From NCBI RefSeq assembly GCF_005116445.1, contig NZ_SWBQ01000006.1, forward strand, positions 1 to 64,000: a stretch of DNA of 64,000 nt, given 5' to 3'. Below, in pieces: positions 1 through 9,377 of this stretch. How positions within the stretch are numbered: the first letter of the stretch is position 1; every line of letters begins with the position of its first letter. The position numbers and the translations under genes are program-made. The notes under the pieces were generated by a model, which was not told the origin of the DNA, did not search any database, and was given only the letters and a program-made list of their open reading frames with translations. This DNA is from Pedobacter frigoris. Its GTDB lineage: Bacteria > Bacteroidota > Bacteroidia > Sphingobacteriales > Sphingobacteriaceae.

Positions 1-120
1 TTGTTTGTTCTTCCTAACTTAACTTCTTTCAATAATATGTCATTGTTATATGTTGAAATATAAAGCCTGTACTGCTGCAAAGCGATACAGAGATATACAA
101 CTAAATAACATTAAAAATAT

Positions 121-231
<111 letters not shown>

Positions 232-239
232 TCTTAAAG

Positions 240-270
240 AAAGCCTGTAGCTAAAACTACAGGCTTTTCT
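240..270 (+). terminator. Terminator after 5S rRNA
   Basis: An 11-bp perfect stem (AAAGCCTGTAG at 240-250 with CTACAGGCTTT at 257-267, loop CTAAAA) runs into a T-rich tail. It sits 9 nt after the 5S 3' end and probably ends the rRNA operon. Confidence 0.9.
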
Positions 271-449
271 TGTTTATAATCTTTTCTCATTTGTAAATCC
301 GCTGCTAGGCAGAGAACTTTGATTGAATAACCCCATCTTTATTTTTCTCCGGTATACACATGCCCTGGGTTTTGCCTTTTCATGGTATAGAAGTTTGGCT
401 ACTCTAAATAAATTACTCCTCACATCAATACTATGCCATATTTTTTGGT

Positions 450-457
450 TATATTTG
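450..457 (+). promoter_or_regulatory. -7 promoter element of the desaturase gene
   Basis: TATATTTG matches the Bacteroidota sigma-A -7 consensus TAnnTTTG. It lies about 25 nt before the first possible ATG of the desaturase. No clear -33 TTTG is seen at the usual spacing. Apart from this element, the stretch 271-482 shows nothing I can assign. Confidence 0.55.
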
Positions 458-482
458 AACTGGATTATTAAATATAAAACGA

Positions 483-1463
483 ATGAGTTTTTTCGCAGAG
501 AAAAGAGGGGAAGTAATGGTGCACATAGAGAAGTATATGCTTGAAATGATGCATACATACCTAAAACCAATTGATACAAATTGGCAGCCATCTGATTTTT
601 TGCCTGATTCAACAAGCGAAACTTTTTTTCAGGATATAAAAATATTACGTGAGAATGCCAATGATCTTTCTTATGATTTGGTAGCAGTATTAATTGGTGA
701 CACCATTACAGAAGAAGCTTTGCCAACTTATGAATCATGGTTGGCCATGGTAGATGGTGTAAGCCGTAATGAAGATGGTGGTTGGATGAGATGGAATCGT
801 CATTGGACTGCAGAAGAGAATAGACATGGCGATTTGTTAAATAAGTACTTATATCTTTCAGGCAGGGTAGACATGCGCCAGATGGAAATTTCAACTCAGT
901 ATTTAATTGCTGATGGATTCGATATTGGTACAGGTCACGATCCTTACAGGAACTTTATTTATACAAGTTTTCAAGAGTTAGCTACAAATATTTCTCACAG
1001 AAGGGTAGCCTCTCTGGCAAAGAAAGACGGCGATACTTTATTGTCTAAAATGTGTGGTGTGATCGCTTCAGATGAGGCAAGACATGCTAAGGCTTATAAG
1101 GACTTTATGAGTAAAATTTTTGAGGTTGATCCTAATGAAGCGATGATTGCTTTTGAGGATATGATGCGTCAGAAAATCGTAATGCCTGCTCACTTCCTTC
1201 GTGAAATGGGAATGAAAATAGGTCAGACTTTCGGTCACTTTACAGATGCAGCTCAACGCCTCGGTGTGTATACAGCTATTGATTATGTAGAGATCATGCA
1301 ACAGTTGATCGAAGAGTGGAAACTGGAAGGTATGCGCGACCTTAATGATGCTGGTGAAAAGGCCCGTGATTATATCATGGCTTTGCCTGCAAGGTTATTG
1401 CGCGTTGCTGAGCGTATGAAAAATCCAACTATGGAATATAAGTTTAGCTGGATTCATGCTTAG
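483..1463 (+). CDS. Acyl-ACP desaturase (ferritin-like di-iron fatty acid desaturase)
   Basis: A soluble di-iron desaturase that introduces a double bond into acyl chains carried on acyl carrier protein, supplying unsaturated membrane lipid precursors. The family signature is visible: a first Glu-rich helix, EENRH near residue 110 and DEARH near residue 197, the two EExxH/DExxH-type iron ligand motifs on the four-helix bundle. Length of about 326 residues agrees with the family. The start is ambiguous: ATG at 483 or ATG at 516 (residue 12), which follows a purine-rich stretch; homology probably begins near MVHIEKYM, so 516 is a serious alternative. The gene is monocistronic and convergent with icmF, sharing a bidirectional terminator. 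Confidence 0.9.
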   Translation: MSFFAEKRGEVMVHIEKYMLEMMHTYLKPIDTNWQPSDFLPDSTSETFFQDIKILRENANDLSYDLVAVLIGDTITEEALPTYESWLAMVDGVSRNEDGGWMRWNRHWTAEENRHGDLLNKYLYLSGRVDMRQMEISTQYLIADGFDIGTGHDPYRNFIYTSFQELATNISHRRVASLAKKDGDTLLSKMCGVIASDEARHAKAYKDFMSKIFEVDPNEAMIAFEDMMRQKIVMPAHFLREMGMKIGQTFGHFTDAAQRLGVYTAIDYVEIMQQLIEEWKLEGMRDLNDAGEKARDYIMALPARLLRVAERMKNPTMEYKFSWIHA

Positions 1464-1480
1464 TACTTAGAACTAAATAA

Positions 1481-1521
1481 AACAAAGAAGCCTGAATAAT
1501 TATTATTCAGGCTTCTTTGTT
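1481..1521. terminator. Bidirectional terminator between desaturase and icmF
   Basis: A 19-bp perfect inverted repeat (1481-1499 with 1503-1521, 3-nt loop) lies between two convergent stop codons. The A-rich left arm and T-rich right arm give a U-tract in both directions. Confidence 0.93.
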
Positions 1522-1541
1522 TATGAACGAATAGTCGTCCT

Positions 1542-4500
1542 TTACATGTTTCGTCTATACTGTCCGCCTACCTCGTATAACGCATTGGAAATTTGACCTA
1601 GTGAACAAATCTTACATACCTCCATCAACTCTGAGAATATGTTTCCTCCAGCTACCGCTGTTTTTTGCAGGGTTCTGAGTACTTCAGCAGTATGGTCTGC
1701 ATTGCGTTCCTGAAATGCTTTTAACGCGCTTATTTGATATTGCTTTTCATCTTCAGTTGCTCTGATCACTTCGCCGGGTACTATGGTGGGTGATCCATTT
1801 TTATTTAGGAAAGTGTTAACACCAACAATAGGATATTCTCCGGTATGTTTCAGGGTTTCATAATAGAGACTTTCTTCTTGTATTTTTCCTCTTTGATACA
1901 TGGTTTCCATTGCGCCAAGTACACCACCACGGTCATTGATACGCTTAAATTCTGAGAGGACAGCTTCTTCTACCAAATCTGTAAGGTCTTCTATGATAAA
2001 TGCGCCCTGCAAGGGGTTTTCATTTTTAGCAAGTCCCAGCTCACGGTTTATAATTAGTTGTATAGCCATTGCCCGACGCACAGATTCTTCAGTAGGCGTT
2101 GTAATCGCCTCATCATATGCATTGGTATGAAGGGAGTTGCAATTGTCGTACATGGCGTAAAGCGCTTGTAGTGTAGTACGGATATCATTGAAATCTATCT
2201 CCTGGGCGTGTAATGAACGTCCGGAAGTTTGAATATGATATTTCAGTTTTTGTGACCTGTCGTTACCTTTGTATTTGTTTTTAATCGCTTTTGCCCAAAT
2301 TCTCCGGGCTACACGACCAATTACAGAATACTCAGGATCGATTCCGTTGGAGAAGAAGAAGGATAGATTTGGTGCAAAATCATCTATATTCATCCCCCTG
2401 CTCAGATAATATTCTACAAAGGTAAAGCCGTTGCTTAAAGTAAATGCAAGTTGTGAAATTGGATTGGCACCGGCCTCTGCAATATGATATCCGGAAATGG
2501 AAACAGAGTAGAAATTATGTACTTTTTCGGTGATGAAGTAATTTTGAATGTCGCCCATCATTCTTAGTGCGAATTCGGTTGAGAAAATGCAGGTATTTTG
2601 TGCCTGGTCTTCTTTCAGGATATCGGCCTGAACCGTACCTCTCACTGTACTGATTGCGTAGGCTTTGATTTTGCTATAAATGTCAGCAGGTAATACTTCA
2701 TCTCCTGTTACACCCAATAGCATCAACCCTAAGCCATTATTTCCTTCAGGCAAAGTGCCATTATAGCTCGGTTTGATGATTCCTTTTGCTTTATATATTG
2801 CATCGATTTTCGCGGTTACCTCTTTCTCTAATTTGTTTTCTATGATGTATTTTTCACACTGCTGATCAATAGCTGCATTCATAAAAAAGCCAAGCAGCAT
2901 AGGAGCGGGGCCATTTATTGTCATCGATACCGAAGTAGATGCGGCACATAGGTCAAAACCAGAATATAGCTTTTTAGCGTCATCAAGTGTAGCGATACTT
3001 ACTCCCGAATTACCTATTTTACCATAGATATCAGGTCTGATATGCGGATCTTCACCATATAAAGTTACGGAATCAAACGCTGTAGATAAGCGGTGTGCAG
3101 GTTGGCCAAGTGACACGTAATGGAATCTTTTATTTGTTCTTTCCGGGCCACCTTCACCAGCAAACATACGTGTAGGATCCTCCCCGTCACGCTTTAATGG
3201 AAACACACCTGCTGCATAAGGAAATTCACCTGGTACGTTTTCAGTAAGTAACCATCTGAGAATATCTCCCCAATCTTCATAACGAGGCAAGGATACTTTA
3301 GGTATTTGTAGTTTGGACAAGGATTCGTAAAATAAGGGCTGTTTGATTTCCTTATCGCGTACTTTATATACAAAAAACTCTTGCTTGTACTTTAATTTGG
3401 TGTCAGGCCACTGTCGGAGTAAGCGTTTACATTCACCATCCAATTGTTCTTCCAGATGTGTATAGACATCTTGAAGAGTATCAGAAAGATGTTGTCCACT
3501 ATCGATGTCACTGATGATTTTTTCATCCTTAGATAAGCTTATTACACCTTGAAGCTGGTATAGTTTGCGTGCAATGCTACTTTGTTTATTTACCCATTCG
3601 TCATAAGTCTGGCTGGCTTCTGCAATTTCAGCAAGATAACGCGTACGGTCAGGTGGAATGATATAAATTTTCTCTGATGTTCCTGCGATTAGCTCCATTT
3701 GAGGCTTGAAGTCGACCCCTGTTTTCTCTTTGATGGTATGCATTAGAGAGGTAAACAAACCGTTCATGCCGGGATCATTAAATTGAGAAGCCATGGTTCC
3801 ATAAACCGGTATGGCTTCATCTTTGGCATCAAAGAGGTTGTGATTTCGCTTGTATTGCTTACGAACATCACGTAAAGCGTCTAATGCGCCTCGCTTATCG
3901 AACTTATTGATGGCTACGAGATCTGCAAAGTCGAGCATGTCTATTTTTTCCAGTTGGGTGGCAGCACCAAACTCAGGTGTCATCACATATAAAGAAACGT
4001 CGCAATGTTCAGTAATTTCAGTGTCTGACTGACCTATTCCTGATGTCTCCACAATGATTAGGTCGTAACCGGCAGCTTTGCAGATGTCGATACTTTCCTG
4101 TACATTCTTCGAAAGTGCAAGGTTGGCCTGCCTGGTAGCAAGTGAACGCATATAGATCCGGGGATTGTTGATGGCATTCATTCGGATTCTGTCGCCAAGC
4201 AGTGCTCCACCTGTCTTACGTTTGGAGGGGTCTACTGATATGATTGCCAGTGTTTTGTCCTTAACTTCGATCAAGAAACGTCTAACCAGTTCATCAACTA
4301 AAGAAGATTTTCCGGAACCTCCTGTGCCTGTGATGCCGAGAACCGGAGCATTATTGTTGACAGAAAGTGCTTTGAGCTCATCTACAAAAGACTGAGCGGC
4401 TTCGGGATCATTTTCTGCAACTGTTATTGCTGATGCAATACTTTTTATATTTTTCTGAGGTATGGTTTTGAGTTCGCCTTTCAAGGATTTTGTTGTGATA

Positions 4501-4934
4501 AAATCAGTTTGCTCAAGCATATTGTTAATCATCCCCTGGAGCCCCATTTTTCTACCGTCATCAGGAGAATAAATTCTTGTTATCCCATAATCCTGCAATT
4601 CGGCAATTTCAGAGGGTAGGATTACTCCTCCGCCTCCTCCAAATATTTTGATGTGAGTTGCACCGCGCTCCTGTAAGAGATCGTACATGTATTTGAAGTA
4701 TTCGATATGTCCGCCCTGGTAGGAAGTCATTGCAATACCCTGTACATCCTCCTGAATGGCACAGTTGACGACCTCATCTACAGAGCGATTATGACCTAAG
4801 TGTATGACCTCAGCGCCGGAAGATTGAAGAATACGACGCATGATATTAATAGTTGCGTCATGACCATCAAAGAGTGCTGCAGCAGTTACAAAACGTATTT
4901 TATGCTTGGGTTTATAGATTTCAATGTTTTCCAT
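1542..4934 (-). CDS. icmF: Fused isobutyryl-CoA mutase IcmF
   Basis: An adenosylcobalamin-dependent carbon-skeleton mutase that interconverts isobutyryl-CoA and n-butyryl-CoA (some members also act on other branched acyl-CoAs), with its own GTPase chaperone fused in. The domain order is diagnostic. An N-terminal B12-binding domain (about 12-140) carries FDGHD and HLGHNRS. A MeaB-like G domain follows, with P-loop GTGGSGKSS near residue 203 and NKFD. The mutase catalytic barrel spans about 560-1130. Length 1130 aa matches IcmF rather than two-subunit methylmalonyl-CoA mutase. It probably links valine or branched-chain fatty acid metabolism to butyryl-CoA. The gene stands alone, with pafA upstream on the same strand behind its own terminator. 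Confidence 0.93.
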   Translation of the reverse strand: MENIEIYKPKHKIRFVTAAALFDGHDATINIMRRILQSSGAEVIHLGHNRSVDEVVNCAIQEDVQGIAMTSYQGGHIEYFKYMYDLLQERGATHIKIFGGGGGVILPSEIAELQDYGITRIYSPDDGRKMGLQGMINNMLEQTDFITTKSLKGELKTIPQKNIKSIASAITVAENDPEAAQSFVDELKALSVNNNAPVLGITGTGGSGKSSLVDELVRRFLIEVKDKTLAIISVDPSKRKTGGALLGDRIRMNAINNPRIYMRSLATRQANLALSKNVQESIDICKAAGYDLIIVETSGIGQSDTEITEHCDVSLYVMTPEFGAATQLEKIDMLDFADLVAINKFDKRGALDALRDVRKQYKRNHNLFDAKDEAIPVYGTMASQFNDPGMNGLFTSLMHTIKEKTGVDFKPQMELIAGTSEKIYIIPPDRTRYLAEIAEASQTYDEWVNKQSSIARKLYQLQGVISLSKDEKIISDIDSGQHLSDTLQDVYTHLEEQLDGECKRLLRQWPDTKLKYKQEFFVYKVRDKEIKQPLFYESLSKLQIPKVSLPRYEDWGDILRWLLTENVPGEFPYAAGVFPLKRDGEDPTRMFAGEGGPERTNKRFHYVSLGQPAHRLSTAFDSVTLYGEDPHIRPDIYGKIGNSGVSIATLDDAKKLYSGFDLCAASTSVSMTINGPAPMLLGFFMNAAIDQQCEKYIIENKLEKEVTAKIDAIYKAKGIIKPSYNGTLPEGNNGLGLMLLGVTGDEVLPADIYSKIKAYAISTVRGTVQADILKEDQAQNTCIFSTEFALRMMGDIQNYFITEKVHNFYSVSISGYHIAEAGANPISQLAFTLSNGFTFVEYYLSRGMNIDDFAPNLSFFFSNGIDPEYSVIGRVARRIWAKAIKNKYKGNDRSQKLKYHIQTSGRSLHAQEIDFNDIRTTLQALYAMYDNCNSLHTNAYDEAITTPTEESVRRAMAIQLIINRELGLAKNENPLQGAFIIEDLTDLVEEAVLSEFKRINDRGGVLGAMETMYQRGKIQEESLYYETLKHTGEYPIVGVNTFLNKNGSPTIVPGEVIRATEDEKQYQISALKAFQERNADHTAEVLRTLQKTAVAGGNIFSELMEVCKICSLGQISNALYEVGGQYRRNM

Positions 4935-5039
4935 AGAAGGCTTTATATTCGGTAGGTAAAGTTAAGTAAAAAGTAACCTTGAGAGGTTATTTTGACAGAA
5001 GCAAAATACACTAAGGCATATAAACTCCTCCCTGCAAAT

Positions 5040-5075
5040 AAAAAGGCCACTCAGAGTTGATTGAGTGGCCTTTTT
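5040..5075 (-). terminator. Terminator of the alkaline phosphatase gene
   Basis: A 14-bp stem (5040-5053 with 5062-5075, GGCCACTCA core) starts 15 nt past the minus-strand stop codon of the phosphatase gene, with A/T runs giving a U-tract on the minus-strand transcript. Confidence 0.9.
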
Positions 5076-5089
5076 CACAGATCTGTTTA

Positions 5090-6760
5090 TTAAAACTGGT
5101 GTGTTAGCTCTGTAATAGGTTCTCCTATACATCCGCTCGGCATTTGGATATGGAGCATCGCAGCTATCGTTGCAGCAATGTCAGTCATATAATGTGTTTT
5201 ATTTGTTTTGCCTGGCTTTACATTCCAACCCATAAAAACACATGGGATATGAGAATCATATGGATAGCCGCTACCGTGTGTTGTTCCGGTTTTAGATCCT
5301 TCAATAACAGCTGGCCTGAGAAGAATATATATATCACCACTTCTGCGTGCGTTGTAGCCATTGGTGATTGATTTTTTCAAAGATTCTACTAGGGTAGCTT
5401 CAGAGAGTTTACTCAGGTCGAATGCATCCGCAACATGAGGTAATTTTCTAAATTCAGCAATAGTTGTTCTTTTAATGGCGTCATAATCTGCCTTAGCTTC
5501 TTCAATGGCTTCATGATTGAATACGATCTGGCTATTGGTGGAGGTCACAATGGTTTTTTTAATATTGTATTTGGACTCAAACAGCGTGTTTAGTTTTTTA
5601 ATTATTTGTGAATCACCAAATGTACCGCCAGGGAGTTTGTTCTCTTCCAGGAATCCCGGAGCATGAGCCGCACCATGATCTGCCGAGATAAAGAAGAGAT
5701 AGTTGCCTTTCCCGTATTTATTGTCGAGGAAATTAAAGAAGTCTTCAAGGTCCTTATCTAATCTAAGATAGGTATCTTCGATCTCTATAGAATTAGGGCC
5801 GTATTGGTGACCTACGTAGTCGGTAGATGAGCAGCTTACAGCAAGGAAATCAGTAGTACCACTTTCCCCTAGTTTCTCAGAAGTAATGGCAAGCTTGGCC
5901 AGGTCCAGAGTCATGGTATTTCCATAAGGCATACTTTTGATCATCTCGTAGTTCTTACCTGCATATAATTTAAACGGATGAGGAAATACAGGCGCTTGCT
6001 CACCTCTGGATTTTCCTTCATAAGATCTGTCGTCAGCTGTACTTAAGCTATAAGTCTCAATAGGATATAAAGTGTTCCAGTTTTTCTCAAGAAATTTATC
6101 AACCATTTTAAGATTGTTATAGTTCTCCACCCATGCCGGGAGTTTTTCTGTATAATAGGTACTTGTAATCCAGTTCCCGCTTTGTCCGTCGAACCAATAT
6201 GCCGCATTTGCTGTATGTCCAGCAGGCAAAATGGAACCCCGGTCTTTAAGTGAAATGCCTATTACCTTGCTTTTGAAGTTTGTAGCCAATCTCAGCTCGT
6301 CTGTGATGGTAGAGGATAGCATGTTTTTTGGTGACATCAAACCAGCTCTTGTATTACTTCCTACTGTCCTTACAGATGTATCTTCGGCACAATAAACACT
6401 GCGTTTTAGTTGGGAATCATACCAGTCGTTTCCAATAATCCCGTTAATAGCAGGTACAGATCCGGTATATATACTCGCGTGTCCGCAGGCTGTGTAGGTA
6501 GGAGTGTAAGGTATAAATGTATTTTCCGCAGAAAAACCTTCTTTCACCAGTCGTTTAAAGCCTCCATTGGAATATCTATTACTAAAACGGTATAAATAAT
6601 CCCATCTCATTTGATCAATGACCATTCCAATTACGATTTTTGGTCTTTTTACATCAGTTGAAGGTTGTTTTGACTCAATAGCTTTGGTCGTTTTCTTTTG
6701 AGCGATTGAAATACTGCTGATAAAGGCAAGGGCAGTAAGCAACAAGTAAAATTTTTTCAT
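5090..6760 (-). CDS. pafA: PafA-type alkaline phosphatase (phosphodiesterase/NPP superfamily)
   Basis: A secreted or periplasmic metal-dependent phosphomonoesterase of the PafA type, which in flavobacteria releases phosphate even when phosphate is plentiful. A signal peptide (1-20, ending SISIAQ) is followed by the metal site VIDQMRWD, the nucleophile region TYTACGH near residue 90, a KDR motif that matches the PafA Lys/Arg phosphate-binding pair, DHG and THGSGYPYD further on. Length 556 aa fits PafA (about 546). Symbol by homology reasoning only; it is not the proteasome PafA. The gene is monocistronic with its own terminator. No Pho-box-like site was recognised. Confidence 0.85.
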   Translation of the reverse strand: MKKFYLLLTALAFISSISIAQKKTTKAIESKQPSTDVKRPKIVIGMVIDQMRWDYLYRFSNRYSNGGFKRLVKEGFSAENTFIPYTPTYTACGHASIYTGSVPAINGIIGNDWYDSQLKRSVYCAEDTSVRTVGSNTRAGLMSPKNMLSSTITDELRLATNFKSKVIGISLKDRGSILPAGHTANAAYWFDGQSGNWITSTYYTEKLPAWVENYNNLKMVDKFLEKNWNTLYPIETYSLSTADDRSYEGKSRGEQAPVFPHPFKLYAGKNYEMIKSMPYGNTMTLDLAKLAITSEKLGESGTTDFLAVSCSSTDYVGHQYGPNSIEIEDTYLRLDKDLEDFFNFLDNKYGKGNYLFFISADHGAAHAPGFLEENKLPGGTFGDSQIIKKLNTLFESKYNIKKTIVTSTNSQIVFNHEAIEEAKADYDAIKRTTIAEFRKLPHVADAFDLSKLSEATLVESLKKSITNGYNARRSGDIYILLRPAVIEGSKTGTTHGSGYPYDSHIPCVFMGWNVKPGKTNKTHYMTDIAATIAAMLHIQMPSGCIGEPITELTHQF

Positions 6761-6833
6761 CTATTCTATTATGTGTTAAGATTTTAAAGGTAGTAATTCA
6801 ATACTAAGTACAAATTACTAAAGTGTAAAGATT

Positions 6834-8120
6834 TTATAGCACTTCGGCTACAACAAAAGTACTTCCACCAATAAAAATAAGGTCGTCATTATTTGCATTT
6901 GTTTGCGCCTGAGTTAAAGCTTGGGCTACTGTGCTGAATATTTCTCCTCTTAGGTCGTATTTAAGGGCTTCATCGGCTAGTTCAGCAGCTGATAATGCTC
7001 TCTCCAGTTGAGGCTGGCAAAAGTAATAACTGGCACGCTTTGGGAGCAGCTTAAGTACACCACTGATATCCTTATCTTTTACCATTCCAATTACGATATG
7101 AAGGTTTTGAAACGGGGTATTATTAATATTCTGAATTACTTCTGTAATTCCGGCGATGTTGTGTCCTGTATCACAAATGATCAAAGGCGATGTTCCCAAT
7201 GTTTGCCACCTGCCTTGTAATCCTGTCAGCTGTTTTACATCTTTTAAAGCACTATAAATTGCCTCGTCATCTATCTTATAACCTCTGGATCTTAATATTT
7301 GTATGGATTTTATAACGGTTAAAATATTCTTTAGCTGATAGGTTCCGTTCAGATCCAATTTTAGCTCTTCAATAATAGGCTTTTTGTTGTCGGCAATAGA
7401 TACATTTAAAAACTCGGTTTCTTTAACTGATTTGGTGAGAGATAACTCCTGGTCAGCAAATGTAATTTCACTGTGGGTTTGCGCAGCTTTATCAATGAAT
7501 ATCTGATCTGTTTTTCGATCTCTTTCTCCGATCACTACCGGAACCCCAGGCTTTATGATGCCGGCTTTCTCAGTCGCTATTTCAGCATAAGTATTTCCCA
7601 ATATATTGGTATGGTCCAGGCTGATGTTTGTGATGACAGACAGTTCGGGAGTAATGATATTTGTGGAGTCTAAGCGTCCACCTAACCCTACTTCAATTAT
7701 CGCAATATCTACTTTTTCTTTTGCAAAATGAGAGAAAGCCATCGCTACTGTCACCTCAAAGAAAGAAGGGCTTATTTCTTCAATGATTTCCTGTTGTTGA
7801 TCAACAAAGCTGGTGACGAAATCCTCTGAAACCATTTCACCGTTGATCCTGATCCGTTCTCTAAAATCTTTTAAATGGGGTGAGGTATATAAGCCTGTTT
7901 TATAACCTGCTTTTTGGAGAACAGCTGCGAGCATGTGGGAAGTAGAGCCTTTACCATTGGTGCCTCCCACATGCAGGCTTTTGAATTGATTTTGAGGATT
8001 ACCCAGTTTCTCGCACATAGCGATGGTGTTATGCAGATCCTTTTTAAAGGCCGAAACACCAACACGAGTAAACATGGGTAGCTTACTGTATAAATAATCA
8101 AGAGTTTGTGTATAGTTCAT
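6834..8120 (-). CDS. folC: Bifunctional folylpolyglutamate synthase/dihydrofolate synthase
   Basis: Adds L-glutamate to dihydropteroate and then to tetrahydrofolates, an ATP-dependent cytosolic step of folate synthesis. Mur-ligase-type motifs are clear: P-loop GTNGKGST near residue 52, YTSPHL, a lysine-bearing ATEKAGI segment (the carbamoylated Lys of the family) near 185, and DTGHN near 315. Length 428 aa is typical. It lies 40 nt after the tonB stop on the same strand but has its own TAnnTTTG element in that gap, so it may be both read through from the exb-tonB operon and transcribed independently. pabB at 42-43 kb serves the same pathway. Confidence 0.95.
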   Translation of the reverse strand: MNYTQTLDYLYSKLPMFTRVGVSAFKKDLHNTIAMCEKLGNPQNQFKSLHVGGTNGKGSTSHMLAAVLQKAGYKTGLYTSPHLKDFRERIRINGEMVSEDFVTSFVDQQQEIIEEISPSFFEVTVAMAFSHFAKEKVDIAIIEVGLGGRLDSTNIITPELSVITNISLDHTNILGNTYAEIATEKAGIIKPGVPVVIGERDRKTDQIFIDKAAQTHSEITFADQELSLTKSVKETEFLNVSIADNKKPIIEELKLDLNGTYQLKNILTVIKSIQILRSRGYKIDDEAIYSALKDVKQLTGLQGRWQTLGTSPLIICDTGHNIAGITEVIQNINNTPFQNLHIVIGMVKDKDISGVLKLLPKRASYYFCQPQLERALSAAELADEALKYDLRGEIFSTVAQALTQAQTNANNDDLIFIGGSTFVVAEVL

Positions 8121-8138
8121 TACCGTGACTTAGCAAGG

Positions 8139-8146
8139 CAAAATTA
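8139..8146 (-). promoter_or_regulatory. -7 promoter element of folC
   Basis: On the minus strand this reads TAATTTTG, matching TAnnTTTG, 18 nt before the folC ATG. No convincing -33 element was found. Confidence 0.45.
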
Positions 8147-8160
8147 TCAAAGCTTATGGA

Positions 8161-8976
8161 TTATTTAACTTTAAAATTGAAAACAACCACACCAATTTGC
8201 ACATCAGGTGCTGATTCGGATTGAGTGAGGCGTGCGCCCATCACAGCGTCTTTACATTTTTGCCAAAGCTCCCTGTCGTTTAATGTTGTTCCTTTTACAC
8301 CAGGGGTAGCATCTATTACAATTCCGCTTTTGTTAATCTTTATTCGCACAGCAATTTTACCTGTTTTTTGTCCGTCATCCTGAGGAGTTACCAGGTTGGT
8401 GAACTTTCGCAAAGCAATCGGGGTTTCACCGAAACCTGAGCCACCTTCACCATAGTTATTCGATAAAGGATCACCATCTTTATCTCCTTGGTTACCTGGA
8501 GTTGTTCCGGTACCATCACCACCACCTGTTCCTTTGTTCGCTTTGCCCTTATACAAAGCATTCTGGTTGATAACAGGTTTTGCGGGCTTGTTTTCTGTAT
8601 TTGCTGCCGGTGTCGAGTTTTTATTGGTGTTTTTTGTATTGACACTTACGGCATCCTCAGAGTTTTGAGTTACAATTTCTTTATCACTCGTTTGTACGGA
8701 CGGAGTTTGTTTGGTAGGTTCAGTAGGAACTACCTTATCCGGAGGTCTGTTGTTTGCATTAGGATCTGCAGAAGGTTCTTCAATACTAGTATAATCTGTG
8801 CCCATTCCTTCAACGGAAGTACCGTAGTTGACTACAATCCCACCCATACCTGCTTCTTCTACGGGCTCAAAGCTTCCGATAACAATGAAAAAACTCAAAG
8901 CAAGCAACAGAGCCATGATACCGGTAGAGATTGCCAGTGCCTTCGGATAATTGTTTTCTTCTTTAGGGTAGGTCAT
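8161..8976 (-). CDS. TonB-family energy transducer
   Basis: The periplasm-spanning partner of the ExbB/ExbD motor, transmitting proton-motive force to the outer membrane. It has one transmembrane segment (about 15-33), a long Pro/Thr/Asn/Gly-rich linker (about 40-190) and a C-terminal TonB-like domain with the GKIAVRIKINKSG strand and final VVFNFKVK. The start codon overlaps the exbD stop by one base (TAATG), indicating translational coupling. Because the operon also encodes a barrel without a TonB plug, a TPR protein and a SPOR protein, this TonB may be dedicated to that complex rather than to nutrient uptake; this is inference. Confidence 0.88.
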   Translation of the reverse strand: MTYPKEENNYPKALAISTGIMALLLALSFFIVIGSFEPVEEAGMGGIVVNYGTSVEGMGTDYTSIEEPSADPNANNRPPDKVVPTEPTKQTPSVQTSDKEIVTQNSEDAVSVNTKNTNKNSTPAANTENKPAKPVINQNALYKGKANKGTGGGDGTGTTPGNQGDKDGDPLSNNYGEGGSGFGETPIALRKFTNLVTPQDDGQKTGKIAVRIKINKSGIVIDATPGVKGTTLNDRELWQKCKDAVMGARLTQSESAPDVQIGVVVFNFKVK

Positions 8977-9377
8977 TATTTCTTCGGTTCTACAGCTAAA
9001 ACAACTTTTAATTTCAATTTGTTGGCCACATCAAATACAAGCATTGTATTTTCAATTGAAACACCTCTGGCTACATAAAGCACAATTGTCAGATCCGGAG
9101 CGGCCTTTTGATAAGTCTCAATTGCAGTCTGAAGATTTTCAAGAGTAGTGGGTTGTTTGTCTACAAAATAATTTAACTTATCGTCTATAGATACTGTAAC
9201 GGTTTTTTGAGCATTAGATTGTTGACCTGATTCTGAACGGGGCAATAATAATTTAACTACCTTCGGATTAACTACTGCGGATGCCAGTAAGAAAAACAAA
9301 AGCAGGAAGAACATAATGTCATTCAATGCTGAAGTATGTACCTCTACCGTTCCTTTATTTCTTTTGCGTAGATTCAT
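8976..9377 (-). CDS. exbD: ExbD/TolR-family biopolymer transporter
   Basis: A proton-channel subunit of the ExbB-ExbD (TolQ-TolR) motor. The single N-terminal helix DIMFFLLLFFLLASAVV carries the conserved membrane Asp needed for proton use, followed by a small periplasmic domain. The length of 133 aa is typical. Both ends are coupled by TAATG overlaps, with exbB before it and tonB after it. ExbD and TolR are not distinguished by sequence alone here; the neighbouring tonB favours ExbD. Confidence 0.93.
   Translation of the reverse strand: MNLRKRNKGTVEVHTSALNDIMFFLLLFFLLASAVVNPKVVKLLLPRSESGQQSNAQKTVTVSIDDKLNYFVDKQPTTLENLQTAIETYQKAAPDLTIVLYVARGVSIENTMLVFDVANKLKLKVVLAVEPKK

Noticed and set aside
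323..544. Short plus-strand frame ahead of the desaturase
   Set aside because: Overlaps the promoter and the start of the real gene in another frame; low-complexity translation.
274..615. Open frame on the minus strand over the desaturase promoter and 5' end
   Set aside because: No family resemblance, overlaps a clear gene and its promoter on the other strand.
8388..9078. Open frames on both strands across tonB and exbD
   Set aside because: Shadows of the Pro/Thr-rich linker coding region; no recognisable protein.
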